Shown here piece by piece: positions 25,955 through 34,239 of a stretch of DNA of 64,000 nt (the first letter of the stretch is position 1; each line of letters opens with the position of its first letter). The notes below the pieces were generated by a model. That model was not told where the DNA came from. It searched no databases and saw only the letters and a program-made list of their open reading frames with translations. The stretch comes from a virus: the IMG/VR virus record IMGVR_UViG_3300025276_002551, positions 1 to 64,000 of that record; one strand, 5' to 3'. The position numbers and the translations under genes were made by a program.

Positions 25955-27261
25955 TTACCACCAGTAGCTCGACGCTTTAAAGATTTAACAAGTTTATCAT
26001 GGTCCATTTCACTTAGTGCAATATCCTTAGTCATTACTTCGCCATCACGTGTAAATGTAACAGTCCATATATCACCTGGAAATGCATATATTGTTTCTCT
26101 TAATACATAGAAGCTTGAGTATACATCAATATCATTAATCTTTGTTATAATATCGCCCTGTAAGAATCCTGACTTCTCACCTACTGTTTTAGGTACAAGT
26201 GTTCCATCTTCTTTTATCTCTGGGTAATTAATGTATGCAAATCTTCTATCATCACGTGCAACATCTTTAACTTCATCTAGTGTAAATGTTCCTAGCATAA
26301 AAGGAAACTCTGCATAAGGTACAAATCCTTTAGAGATATATAGTGGACTAATAATGTATTCAATTGCTCGCTTTGCTTGTCTTACAGGTACTGCCATTCC
26401 AATACCATCCCAACCTGGAATCTTTCTACCTGGGCTGTAAATGCTTTGTGCTATACCAACAACCTTGCCGTTAGTATCAATAACTGGTCCACCACTGTTG
26501 CCCTGGTTAATAACTGCGTCAACTTGTAGCATTAATGAATATGGTCTTGCACCAAATCTATCCTTGTAAACAACATGTCCTTGTGTACTTGTCCAAGGCA
26601 TACTCATACCGTGTCCAATAACTACAACAGGATCGCCTACACTAATAGAGTCTTGTGTTGACCACTCAAGTGCTTTCCAATCTTCGTTGTCTTTTTTAAG
26701 AATTTTTAGAACTGCAACATCTGCTACTTGGTCATAGCCAATAAGTTCAACATCATAAGTCCACATTTCTGTAGATGTTCCAATTGAAATCTCAAATGTT
26801 TTGTCGTTGATATGCCCATCTACTACGTGATGGTTGGTAGCAATAAGTGCGTAGTCATCTGTTACTTCAATAAAGAATCCAGTGCCTCGTCCAGCCATAC
26901 CTTTGTTTGCTGTTTTATCTTTAGACGCTACTGTAACTATTACAACTGAACTATACGAATCATATATTACACGTTTAGCAATACGTTCAGCATCAAAACT
27001 CTTACCATTAAATAAGAACCCATTAACTTCGTATATTGCTTCACCGATTGGTTCGTTATATTCATAAACGAAATTGATTCCATCGTGTAGTTTTTGTTGG
27101 ATTGGTCGCATATACGAATTAATTGTTGTGCTTAATAGTACTGCGAATGTTATTATAGCAATCGTTTTTACTCGTGGGATACAAAAGAAATTGTATGTTG
27201 AGTTAGTTGCTTTTTTAATTATCGTAATTGAATCTTTAATGATACCGTTGTCTAAATGCAT
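25951..27261 (-). CDS. HtrA/DegP-like trypsin-fold protease, membrane anchored
   Basis: A 436-aa protein with one N-terminal membrane segment (about residues 31-48, TIAIITFAVLL). A trypsin-like domain follows, with H145 (TNHHVV), D181 (QVADVAVL) and S256 (GNSGGP). A PDZ-like region near 345-410 contains GEKSGFLQGDIITKIND. The domain order is that of HtrA proteases, which act on misfolded envelope proteins in the periplasm. In a phage it could process virion or host envelope proteins; no substrate is evident. Confidence 0.85.
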   Translation of the reverse strand: MHLDNGIIKDSITIIKKATNSTYNFFCIPRVKTIAIITFAVLLSTTINSYMRPIQQKLHDGINFVYEYNEPIGEAIYEVNGFLFNGKSFDAERIAKRVIYDSYSSVVIVTVASKDKTANKGMAGRGTGFFIEVTDDYALIATNHHVVDGHINDKTFEISIGTSTEMWTYDVELIGYDQVADVAVLKILKKDNEDWKALEWSTQDSISVGDPVVVIGHGMSMPWTSTQGHVVYKDRFGARPYSLMLQVDAVINQGNSGGPVIDTNGKVVGIAQSIYSPGRKIPGWDGIGMAVPVRQAKRAIEYIISPLYISKGFVPYAEFPFMLGTFTLDEVKDVARDDRRFAYINYPEIKEDGTLVPKTVGEKSGFLQGDIITKINDIDVYSSFYVLRETIYAFPGDIWTVTFTRDGEVMTKDIALSEMDHDKLVKSLKRRATGGK

Positions 27262-27319
27262 AGATTTCTCTTCCTTATAGGTATCTTTTAACTCATTATT
27301 TGAGGGCCGACCCTATATG

Positions 27320-27327
27320 TATTTATC
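27320..27327 (-). promoter_or_regulatory. Weak late-type promoter candidate (GATAAATA)
   Basis: Minus-strand GATAAATA lies in the 68-bp gap before the HtrA-like gene. It has one mismatch to TATAAATA. No TTGACA box is nearby, so this is the only promoter candidate in the gap. Confidence 0.25.
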
Positions 27328-27329
27328 TA

Positions 27330-28064
27330 TTAGACTGTGTTGTATTTGTCGTCTAAAGTCCACTCGCTATACAAGCGGTTTCCCCATCTGACGTCTACAT
27401 CTACTTCGGTATGATCCCATGATATTTCGTTTACTATACAATTACATCTGCTAGCAATGTCTTTAATATATTCCTCTGACCAAGGAAAGAAGTCAACCCA
27501 TTGTGCTTGTGGGTTATCATGTGTAATGCCAGGATTCATACGCCAGTATATCTTTCCACCCGGCTTAACCATATGCACTACATTACCAATTTGACGTTCA
27601 ATTTCTGTTTGATCGCCAAAGTTAATGCTACCTAATGCTAGTGCAACATCATACTTGTTTAAGTGTTCGGGTGCATATTCATTTACACCAATTATAAAAT
27701 CAGCATTTTCGTTGAAAGGATCAATGCCAATTAGCTTGTCGCCAAAGTATTGTTTCCATTCGTTATCACCGCAACCTACATCAATAATCTTTGCTGGGTT
27801 GCTCTTAGTAAGTTTAGCAAGTAACTCCTTGCCTGTTCTGCGTGTGTCCCATTTCAACTGCTGAACCCAATAGGTTCCTTCTTCTTCTGCATTATCGTTA
27901 GGACCAAAATACCTAGCTAGCGTAGCTTCATCTAGCCAGTACTGCATACGCATAAATGATTTAAACATCTCAGGATACTTTTCTGCATAGTCTGTTACAC
28001 TAATATTGTAACGCATCTTAATAAAGTTAGCTAAGTCTGCTGTAATCTTTTTATTAACTCTCAT
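27330..28064 (-). CDS. Class I SAM-dependent methyltransferase
   Basis: A 244-aa protein with the glycine-rich SAM motif IIDVGCGDNEW in the middle, followed by LIGIDPF (acidic residue for the ribose) and later GGKIYWRMNPG. The N-terminal roughly 90 residues form a helical extension. Substrate unknown. It overlaps the thyX gene by 11 nt. Confidence 0.78.
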   Translation of the reverse strand: MRVNKKITADLANFIKMRYNISVTDYAEKYPEMFKSFMRMQYWLDEATLARYFGPNDNAEEEGTYWVQQLKWDTRRTGKELLAKLTKSNPAKIIDVGCGDNEWKQYFGDKLIGIDPFNENADFIIGVNEYAPEHLNKYDVALALGSINFGDQTEIERQIGNVVHMVKPGGKIYWRMNPGITHDNPQAQWVDFFPWSEEYIKDIASRCNCIVNEISWDHTEVDVDVRWGNRLYSEWTLDDKYNTV

Positions 28065-28728
28065 TAGTTAACTCACCTGCAAGTGGAAATATACCTGCGA
28101 TTACTTTAGCACATGCCATTGCGATTTCCATGTGTTCTTTTTGTGTTCCATTACTACCACGCAATTCAATATAGTGTACCCAACTACGGATACTACCTTG
28201 CATGTACAATGTAGTCTTAGTAAGTCCTTCTGGCAATACTTTACGTGCTTGCTCTTTAGCAATACCTTTTTCAATAGCATTGTCATAGATAACTTTTGCA
28301 GCTTCTGCAATAAACTTTTGTTGTGAGTCCCACCAAACCTGTAATGCTACATCATCAGTTTCAATACTGTTCTGCCTGTTCTTTGGATCTTGCAAACGTG
28401 CTTCGCTGTATTCAAACATATCACCTTGTGCTTCTGGATCAGCATAACGCTGGCTAAACTCTTGGAAAGCAAAACTACGATGTCGTACAATTTGGTGTGC
28501 AATATCACGTGTAGTTTTAATTTCTAGTGTAGCATTAACCATTTCCAGAGGTGACCAATGTTGATGTTTAATCAAATACTTGATTAGTCGCTCGCTTGTT
28601 TCGTGGTTAATCTGTGCTGATGGGTTACTAACTTTTGCACAAAATGCAATTAGATCTTGTAAATTTTCAAGTCCTTCTTCTTTGTAATGATTGGTTGCTT
28701 TTGAATAGCATACTAGTTTGACTGACAT
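28054..28728 (-). CDS. thyX: FAD-dependent thymidylate synthase
   Basis: A 224-aa ThyX. It carries the signature RHRSFAFQEFS at residues 82-92 (RHR, seven residues, Ser) plus QRYAD, and a C-terminal ARKVLPEGLTKT region. It makes dTMP from dUMP using methylene-tetrahydrofolate and FAD. Length is typical. ThyX is common in marine phages and supports phage DNA synthesis. Confidence 0.95.
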   Translation of the reverse strand: MSVKLVCYSKATNHYKEEGLENLQDLIAFCAKVSNPSAQINHETSERLIKYLIKHQHWSPLEMVNATLEIKTTRDIAHQIVRHRSFAFQEFSQRYADPEAQGDMFEYSEARLQDPKNRQNSIETDDVALQVWWDSQQKFIAEAAKVIYDNAIEKGIAKEQARKVLPEGLTKTTLYMQGSIRSWVHYIELRGSNGTQKEHMEIAMACAKVIAGIFPLAGELTNES

Positions 28729-28730
28729 TC

Positions 28731-29183
28731 TTATTCCTCTTTATCTGTCTTAATTTTCAATATTAGGGTCTTACTTCCATAACCGTTATCTTCTTTAGTA
28801 AAGCTAAATTCACTTACACTAAGGTCTAGGTTAAAAATTCCGTTGCTGTCTTGAATACGTATTTCGTCTACGTCATCAAATGTTTTATCTTTCTCTAACA
28901 TCTTATGAAGTTCTTTGTATCCACATTGAACTCCTGCATCATACATCTCAGGGCCAAACTTAAAAACTTCGTATAGTGAGTTTCTGTATGTCTTTCTGGA
29001 AGTTGTTTCTGCTTTTAGCATAGTACTAACTACTGCATAAAATGCTTGATGCTTGTCTTCGAGGCTTAGCTTATACCACCACTTAGCATTGTCTTTAGCG
29101 TTTATCTTTATAGGTTTTGTTTTTATTTCGTTTGACATTTTTTCTAACTGTTTTACAAAGTGACTAAAGCTCTCATCTGACAT
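28731..29183 (-). CDS. Hypothetical phage protein
   Basis: A 150-aa charged protein, helical in the first 100 residues and then beta-rich. No family recognised. It begins an early transcript from the promoter at 29217-29245 and leads directly into thyX. Confidence 0.6.
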   Translation of the reverse strand: MSDESFSHFVKQLEKMSNEIKTKPIKINAKDNAKWWYKLSLEDKHQAFYAVVSTMLKAETTSRKTYRNSLYEVFKFGPEMYDAGVQCGYKELHKMLEKDKTFDDVDEIRIQDSNGIFNLDLSVSEFSFTKEDNGYGSKTLILKIKTDKEE

Positions 29184-29216
29184 TTAAATATTCTTCTTTA
29201 GGTTAAAACTATATAC

Positions 29217-29245
29217 ATAGTATATTAAATTTGCTTAGTTGTCAA
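29217..29245 (-). promoter_or_regulatory. Sigma-70-like early promoter (TTGACA-17-TACTAT)
   Basis: Minus-strand TTGACA (29240-29245) and TACTAT (29217-29222), 17 bp apart, upstream of the gene starting at 29183. The TGA stop of the Smr gene is inside the TTGACA box. Confidence 0.7.
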
Positions 29246-29544
29246 TGATTATTCCACTTTTTAATCAGTTGACTTAAATCTACAGTAGTGTTTGCTTTTA
29301 CAGTAGGCTTATGTTTCTTGTTTTTCTTAATAGCTACAGTGTAAGCACCTGTGTTTCTACCTTTAGAGGCATGTTGACAGTGTTTATTAGCATGTACCCA
29401 AGCAATTAGTTCTTCACCAATTTGTCCGTGTCCTGTAATAACTGTAGTTGCTTTAATGTCGTTGAAGTAACAGTCTGCTACATGTTCGCTAAATGTCTTC
29501 CAAGCTTCATGTACTGTTTGTCCGTGTAAGTCTATTTGATTCAT
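29242..29544 (-). CDS. Smr-domain protein
   Basis: A 100-aa stand-alone Smr domain: IDLHGQTVHEAW at the N-terminus, then TVITGHGQIGEEL and NTGAYTVAIKK, the conserved loops of the Smr nuclease fold found at the end of MutS2. Such domains nick DNA or cleave RNA. It ends with a short Lys-rich tail. It overlaps the next upstream gene by 4 nt. Confidence 0.78.
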   Translation of the reverse strand: MNQIDLHGQTVHEAWKTFSEHVADCYFNDIKATTVITGHGQIGEELIAWVHANKHCQHASKGRNTGAYTVAIKKNKKHKPTVKANTTVDLSQLIKKWNNH

Positions 29545-29750
29545 AGTTTCATAACAAATTCTCTGCCATTGAAATTGGCAACGTATATGTTCCGTTTTAA
29601 GTGATTAAAGTTTAAGGGGATTCCTTGTAGGTCTGTTCTTATCATATTATTGTGGTGTGATATATACTGCACTTCAACTGTCTGATCGTTGTCTGTACAG
29701 TGTACGTTTATTAACTCTGGAATTTCAATTCCTTCTATTTTATTTGCCAT
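29541..29750 (-). CDS. Small hypothetical protein
   Basis: A 69-aa, mostly beta protein, overlapping the Smr gene by 4 nt (ATGA) and the upstream gene by 11 nt. No domain recognised. Tight overlaps support a real gene. Confidence 0.58.
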   Translation of the reverse strand: MANKIEGIEIPELINVHCTDNDQTVEVQYISHHNNMIRTDLQGIPLNFNHLKRNIYVANFNGREFVMKL

Positions 29751-30057
29751 CTAACCATCCTTGTGCTCCTGCAAACTTTGCGAGAAAGGCATCTTTCTCA
29801 GTATACAAGATTAGTTTATCCTTATCAATATAATAGGGATATCGCATCTTACGTAGCAAATTAATTAAATTATTTGCATTTAGCTTAGGTGACTCGAACA
29901 CCCAACTATCGTAAGATTTACTTAGTATACGCTGACCTACCTTTGTTAGCCGTAAGGTCTGCGTATTTTTAAAAACTGCCTTAATCTCTAAATCAATTGA
30001 AAATAGTTTGATTATATCAGTTTGAACTTTTCGAGTTTCTAGTAACTGTTTCGCCAT
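29740..30057 (-). CDS. Hypothetical phage protein
   Basis: A 105-aa basic protein with alternating strands and helices (LRLTKVGQRIL, LINLLRKMRYPYYID). No known family recognised. It may be a small nucleic-acid-binding protein given the basic surface, but there is no motif to confirm that. Confidence 0.58.
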   Translation of the reverse strand: MAKQLLETRKVQTDIIKLFSIDLEIKAVFKNTQTLRLTKVGQRILSKSYDSWVFESPKLNANNLINLLRKMRYPYYIDKDKLILYTEKDAFLAKFAGAQGWLDGK

Positions 30058-30319
30058 GAGTCAATTTTACTACGCTAAACTGATCAGAATTAAACTTTTT
30101 ATTAAGTCTGTCTGAAAGGTTAAATGCGTGTCCACTGTTTGAGAAACTTACTTTCTTATACTTAGGCCCAGGGTAGTTTACTAGTGTGTTCATGGTCCTT
30201 AAATTAATTGGTTTGTTCTCATAATACACTGCATAAATTGCGCCTGCTTCTAAAATCTGTTCACTGTTGTAACTTTTATCTACTTGGTCGAGTATAATGT
30301 TTGGTTTTGGTCTAGCCAT
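30017..30319 (-). CDS. Small hypothetical protein under a late promoter
   Basis: A 100-aa basic protein preceded by AGGAG and by a perfect TATAAATA late motif about 26 nt before the ATG. It overlaps the next gene by 41 nt. No domain recognised. Late expression would suit a virion or lysis role, but nothing in the protein shows this. Confidence 0.58.
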   Translation of the reverse strand: MARPKPNIILDQVDKSYNSEQILEAGAIYAVYYENKPINLRTMNTLVNYPGPKYKKVSFSNSGHAFNLSDRLNKKFNSDQFSVVKLTHGETVTRNSKSSN

Positions 30320-30344
30320 TAGTATTTGTTTCTCCTATTACTTG

Positions 30345-30352
30345 TATTTATA
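30345..30352 (-). promoter_or_regulatory. T4-type late promoter (TATAAATA)
   Basis: Exact match to the T4 late consensus TATAAATA on the minus strand in the 74-bp gap before the gene starting at 30319, followed by AGGAG and ATG. Best late promoter in the window. Confidence 0.6.
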
Positions 30353-30393
30353 CAAATGGAAGATAAAACTAGACTTAACGGTTTATTATTTTA

Positions 30394-30840
30394 CTATTTG
30401 ACACCACCTGTTGTGAATGATGCACCTGCTGCCGTTATGCAAGCTAAGTTATGCTCTGCACTAACTAACAACATGGTATACTCTTTTGTTTCTAAGTTCA
30501 TTAAAAGGATAATACCATCGAATGGATCACTTGGCATATACTCTTTTGGTTTATGTCCTGAGCCAATCATAACTTGTCCTTTAGCTTGTAACCAACCTTT
30601 AATATAGGGTATACTGTTACACATAATAGGACGTGATGCAGATATCCATTGCTGGCTTTGATTCTTCTTAGGTACAGCATCTGGGGCTTCTTCTTCTGGA
30701 ACTGTTGGGTCTGTGTATTGATCTCCGTCTAGTAAACTATTTGGTCCGGTAGTCTGTGCTATTGCTCCACTAGTATATGCTACTGCTAATAGAATGAGTG
30801 TCGCAAAAAACATAATTGAATTAAATGGAAGATGTTTCAT
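30394..30840 (-). CDS. Exported hypothetical protein
   Basis: A 148-aa protein with a clear N-terminal signal peptide (hydrophobic FFATLILLAVAYTSGAIAQ, cleavage likely near residue 29). A Pro/Glu-rich linker follows, then a small domain with two Cys residues (MCNSIPYIKGWL and NLACITAAG). Probably periplasmic or envelope-directed. It overlaps the upstream gene by 20 nt. Confidence 0.65.
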   Translation of the reverse strand: MKHLPFNSIMFFATLILLAVAYTSGAIAQTTGPNSLLDGDQYTDPTVPEEEAPDAVPKKNQSQQWISASRPIMCNSIPYIKGWLQAKGQVMIGSGHKPKEYMPSDPFDGIILLMNLETKEYTMLLVSAEHNLACITAAGASFTTGGVK

Positions 30841-31291
30841 TTTTTGGTTCCGATTTTGCTTTCTTAAGATTTAAGTTCATATCCCACTCAGTGAAATAGG
30901 GGCCTCTAGTCTCATATTTGTCAACTGTCTCTAATTTTGGACAAAATGCATGTTGCCAGCCCATGCCAGTATATTTTAAAATATAATAGCCTGCAACAAA
31001 TACTGTTTTACCAGTCTTAGTCTTTTTAAATGCGGGTAGCGTAGGGTGCTCTTCAGGGTGTAATTCTGTTGCGTTTGTAGGTAGTCCCTTATAAATTTGT
31101 GTAGTTGTGTCTGTAGGCGCTACAGTAGCTGATTTGAAGCCCTGTAGGGTGTCTAACAGCGTCTTTGTGTTCTCAATTTGATTAAAGAACTCATAGCCTT
31201 CAGGTATTTTACGTATAGTTCCTATCTTCATATAAGGACTTTCAACGATCCAATACTTGTCAGTAATGATTTCTTTAATCTTATGAGCCAT
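30821..31291 (-). CDS. Hypothetical phage protein
   Basis: A 156-aa soluble protein. The first 50 residues (KYWIVESPYMKIGTIRKIP) are beta-rich and the C-terminal part contains GKTVFVAGYYILKY. No known domain recognised. Confidence 0.6.
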   Translation of the reverse strand: MAHKIKEIITDKYWIVESPYMKIGTIRKIPEGYEFFNQIENTKTLLDTLQGFKSATVAPTDTTTQIYKGLPTNATELHPEEHPTLPAFKKTKTGKTVFVAGYYILKYTGMGWQHAFCPKLETVDKYETRGPYFTEWDMNLNLKKAKSEPKNETSSI

Positions 31292-31295
31292 TTAA

Positions 31296-31607
31296 TTATA
31301 CTGCTTTTAGTTGTTTAACTTCGACAATATTTGCCATTCGGAAACTACGAAAGCCATTAGCATTTGTATCCCAAACACTCATTACTTCTTCGTTAATTTT
31401 ACGAATCTTTTCCTGTGTTAGAGGATCTTTCTTAGTTGCTGGTGGTAGAACATTCTTACTCAATGTACAGCTCATTATACGTTTGTCGCCGTTAATTTTG
31501 TTAAATGTAACTTCCATAATATTATCACGAAGCTGAAGTTCAAGTTCAGTTCGTTCTACTTTAGTGCCAGTCATCAAGTTGATGCCTTCTGCTGTATCGA
31601 TTACCAT
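31296..31607 (-). CDS. WYL_2/SH3-barrel-like small phage protein
   Basis: A 103-aa protein with MEVTFNKINGDKRIMSCTLSK in the middle and SVWDTNANGFRSFRMANIV near the end. This pattern is known from a small Sm/SH3-barrel family common in T4-like marine phages. It has one base of overlap with the phosphomannomutase gene. The biochemical role of the family is not established. Confidence 0.65.
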   Translation of the reverse strand: MVIDTAEGINLMTGTKVERTELELQLRDNIMEVTFNKINGDKRIMSCTLSKNVLPPATKKDPLTQEKIRKINEEVMSVWDTNANGFRSFRMANIVEVKQLKAV

Positions 31608-32335
31608 TAGTATGCTTCCTTTAATAGGTTAAATGTATGTTTCCAATCTGTAACTGTAAACGTTCTATCTTGTGTACTGTTTCTAGCTTCGATTGCGTTT
31701 TTTAGTGGCCTGTCGTTACCACCTTCTTGCATCATATCTCCGTAGAAATAAACATGCATATCGTCAAAGTCCTTTAGTATCTGACTTTTGTCTTTACCAA
31801 TTGGAGCAATGTCAATTCCTGTTGCACCTGCTACATGTGCATTAAGTCCTGTTGATGCGTACAATGCATTAAACTGTGTTGCAATAACTGCACGTTCGCC
31901 CATATCAGCATCATAGTCTACATAAGCGGCACGTTGTTCTGTTGTTGCGCCTCTGCCTAGTACACTAAAGTTTACCATACCAGGACGTTGTTCAATGTGT
32001 GTTCCAGTTCTGATTTTAAAGTTTGATTCTTGTAATGCGTTTTCTAAGAATGCATTTGCATCTGCTTCAATTGTCCATGGATTATTGAAGATGTTCTCTC
32101 CTCTTTCCCATATACTATTTCCACTGCAATTGTATGAACGTATTACTGCATGCATTGTATCTTTGCCTAGTTGTTCTAAAGTTTTAGGATAGTCACTGCC
32201 CGTTACAATATATACTTTATGATACTCTACAAACTTTTTAAAGAACTTTTTGAACTCTGGGTCCATTAAAGTTCTACTAAGTGTTAGTGTACCATCTACA
32301 TCAAATACATATGCTCTAAGTTTGTGCATTAGCAT
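31607..32335 (-). CDS. Phosphomannomutase-like HAD protein
   Basis: A 242-aa HAD-superfamily protein of the eukaryotic-type phosphomannomutase group: FDVDGTLT with nucleophile D12 and D14, RPGMVNFSVLGR, DIAPIGKDKSQ and YFYGDMMQEGGND. It would interconvert mannose-6-phosphate and mannose-1-phosphate, feeding GDP-sugar synthesis. Glycosyl genes at 46-48.5 kb could use its product. It overlaps the exonuclease gene by 20 nt. Confidence 0.82.
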   Translation of the reverse strand: MLMHKLRAYVFDVDGTLTLSRTLMDPEFKKFFKKFVEYHKVYIVTGSDYPKTLEQLGKDTMHAVIRSYNCSGNSIWERGENIFNNPWTIEADANAFLENALQESNFKIRTGTHIEQRPGMVNFSVLGRGATTEQRAAYVDYDADMGERAVIATQFNALYASTGLNAHVAGATGIDIAPIGKDKSQILKDFDDMHVYFYGDMMQEGGNDRPLKNAIEARNSTQDRTFTVTDWKHTFNLLKEAY

Positions 32336-33317
32336 AGCTCCTATTTAGATACGTAGAATGATCTTGAGCCTTTTCTACAATACGTTGCATATCCCATTTA
32401 CCACAGAACTTCATAAAGTGTATGCCTACTTGTCCTTTGTGTTCTTTCTGGACTTGTTCAACAATAGCTTCATCTAACGAAGCCTTAATGTTATCAGGCT
32501 GTTGTGTTAAATCAATAATGTGTTTGTTACGTTCGTAATCTTCTAGTACACGATGCTCAACACCTTCATGATCTACCCAACGTTGTAGCATAAAGTTATT
32601 CCAGTTATAGCCCTTAGACTCTTTATCTGCAAACGCTTCTTGCATACCAACCTTGTTCTTAGTGCCTTTCTTACGAGCACCTGGGCATGCACTAAACACG
32701 TTGTCACTTGTGTCGCCTCGAATACATTTCTCAAACAACAACCACTGCGGGTCTCCAAGGAGTTTAGGTTCCTTAGTTTTTTTATCCATTACAGGCTTAC
32801 CACGGTCATCAAAGATGCCTTCTGTAGTAATTAGCTGTCCAGTAATACCATTATACTGTTGTACGTTAGGGCCTAGTAACTGATAAAAGTCGCTGTCACT
32901 TGATACTATGCAATGCTTATCGTTAGGGTGATTCTGGATCCACCTAGCAATAAAGTCATCTGCTTCACATTCACTGTGTTGTAATACTGTAACATTAGTA
33001 CGTTTCTCGAAGAATGCTTTTAGTTCATCAAATGCTTCCCAAAATGCACGATCCTCATCTTGCTCAGTTTCGTTAAGTGCGGCACGTGCTACACTACGAT
33101 TTCGCTTATAAGGTTCATATGCATCTTTACGCCAACTACGTCCTTCAAGACATAAAACAACATGTGTGCCTTTTTGCTCACGCCACACCTTGTTAATACT
33201 ATTAAACATAATGTGATAACTCATACCAATTTTTGTATGCATATCACTACCACGTACTACATGTCTTGCACGAAAGAACATATTCGCTGCATCTACTAAA
33301 ATATAACTCATCTTCAT
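32316..33317 (-). CDS. 5'-3' exonuclease, T4 RNase H-like
   Basis: A 333-aa flap-type nuclease. Acidic metal-binding motifs are DAANMFFRAR at the N-terminus, ECEADDFIARW and SSDSDFYQLL. The helix-hairpin-helix region follows near KCIRGDTSDNVFSACPG. It resembles T4 RNase H, which removes RNA primers at the replication fork. Its own TTGACA/TATTAT promoter suits early expression. Confidence 0.87.
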   Translation of the reverse strand: MKMSYILVDAANMFFRARHVVRGSDMHTKIGMSYHIMFNSINKVWREQKGTHVVLCLEGRSWRKDAYEPYKRNRSVARAALNETEQDEDRAFWEAFDELKAFFEKRTNVTVLQHSECEADDFIARWIQNHPNDKHCIVSSDSDFYQLLGPNVQQYNGITGQLITTEGIFDDRGKPVMDKKTKEPKLLGDPQWLLFEKCIRGDTSDNVFSACPGARKKGTKNKVGMQEAFADKESKGYNWNNFMLQRWVDHEGVEHRVLEDYERNKHIIDLTQQPDNIKASLDEAIVEQVQKEHKGQVGIHFMKFCGKWDMQRIVEKAQDHSTYLNRSYANAQT

Positions 33318-33344
33318 AGTCCTTATCTAAAATTTATTAACACT

Positions 33345-33373
33345 ATAATAACACAATTATTGATGCATGTCAA
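33345..33373 (-). promoter_or_regulatory. Sigma-70-like early promoter (TTGACA-17-TATTAT)
   Basis: Minus-strand TTGACA (33368-33373) within the last codons of the peroxiredoxin gene and TATTAT (33345-33350), 17 bp apart, 28 bp before the exonuclease start. Confidence 0.7.
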
Positions 33374-33911
33374 TCGTTATTGCATTTAAAACATTCTCAG
33401 GTGAAGTCTCACCATACGGATCTGAATCAGTTCCAGTTTGATTAAAACCAGGCTCTTCAAACCAATGTGTAATTATTCCTTTATCCACAACCATTGCATA
33501 ACGCCATGAACGCTGACCAAAGCCAATATGCGTTTTGTCAACTAACATATCCATGCCTGCAGTAAAGTCTCCGTTACCATCTGGTAGTAGCTTAACGTTT
33601 TGTAATCCACCCTCAACGACTGTTTGTCCCCAACGGTTCATTACGAAACTATCATTAACACTAATACAATAGATGTCTTCAATTCCTGCACTATAAAATG
33701 CATCTGCATTTTCTTCAAAACCTGGCAACTGCATCGTAGAGCATGTTGGTGTAAATGCACCTGGAAGTGAAAATACTAATACACGCTTATGAGCAAACAC
33801 ATCTACATTTGCTAGGTCTTGCCACTTAAATGGGTTGTCCCCACTGATACTATCATCACGCACACGTGTTTTCCACGTTGTGTTTGGTACGCTCATTCCT
33901 ATTTTATTCAT
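33357..33911 (-). CDS. Peroxiredoxin (Prx5-type)
   Basis: A 184-aa thiol peroxidase with VFSLPGAFTPTCS, placing the peroxidatic Cys at residue 57 and the conserved Thr at 54, as in the AhpE/Prx5 group. It reduces hydrogen peroxide and alkyl peroxides. In this phage it could protect the many Fe-S radical SAM enzymes and the ThyX flavin; that is inference. The neighbouring metK and sufE genes make this idea plausible. Confidence 0.88.
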   Translation of the reverse strand: MNKIGMSVPNTTWKTRVRDDSISGDNPFKWQDLANVDVFAHKRVLVFSLPGAFTPTCSTMQLPGFEENADAFYSAGIEDIYCISVNDSFVMNRWGQTVVEGGLQNVKLLPDGNGDFTAGMDMLVDKTHIGFGQRSWRYAMVVDKGIITHWFEEPGFNQTGTDSDPYGETSPENVLNAITIDMHQ

Positions 33912-33919
33912 AATTATTC

Positions 33920-34237
33920 CTACGTTGTTTCCTTAAACCCTGGGTCCTCAGATATCTGCCTACATAGTCCTGTAAACCAACTGTCAACGATTTCGTTTTC
34001 ATTTGCTCCACTGTAGCCAGCATCCAATAACTTCTTAACAAAGATATTATTCCATTCCAACTCAAAGTATCCATCACCTGGATTTGACTTGTCATAGTTA
34101 ATATCTAATACTTTAACAAAAGGTTCTCCCTTTGCTGTAGCTTTGTCTTTTTCACTTACTTCTTTCTTTTTTTCAACTGGTGCTTTTTTAAACATTCCTG
34201 TTATTTTTTCACCTAGTGTTTTATCTTTTTTAGCCAT
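33920..34237 (-). CDS. Conserved phage hypothetical protein
   Basis: A 105-aa protein starting MAKKDKTLGEKITGMFKK; an in-frame ATG eight codons earlier lies within metK. It has a basic N-terminal helix, a Lys/Glu linker, then FVKVLDINYDKSNPGDGYFELEWNN, a pattern I recall from T4-like cyanophage proteins of unknown role. It directly follows metK. Confidence 0.65.
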   Translation of the reverse strand: MAKKDKTLGEKITGMFKKAPVEKKKEVSEKDKATAKGEPFVKVLDINYDKSNPGDGYFELEWNNIFVKKLLDAGYSGANENEIVDSWFTGLCRQISEDPGFKETT

Positions 34238-34239
34238 AC

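Noticed and set aside
27303-27316. Short GC-rich hairpin GGGCCGACCC-like before the HtrA-like gene
   Set aside because: Stem of only about four pairs and no T-run, so not a convincing terminator.
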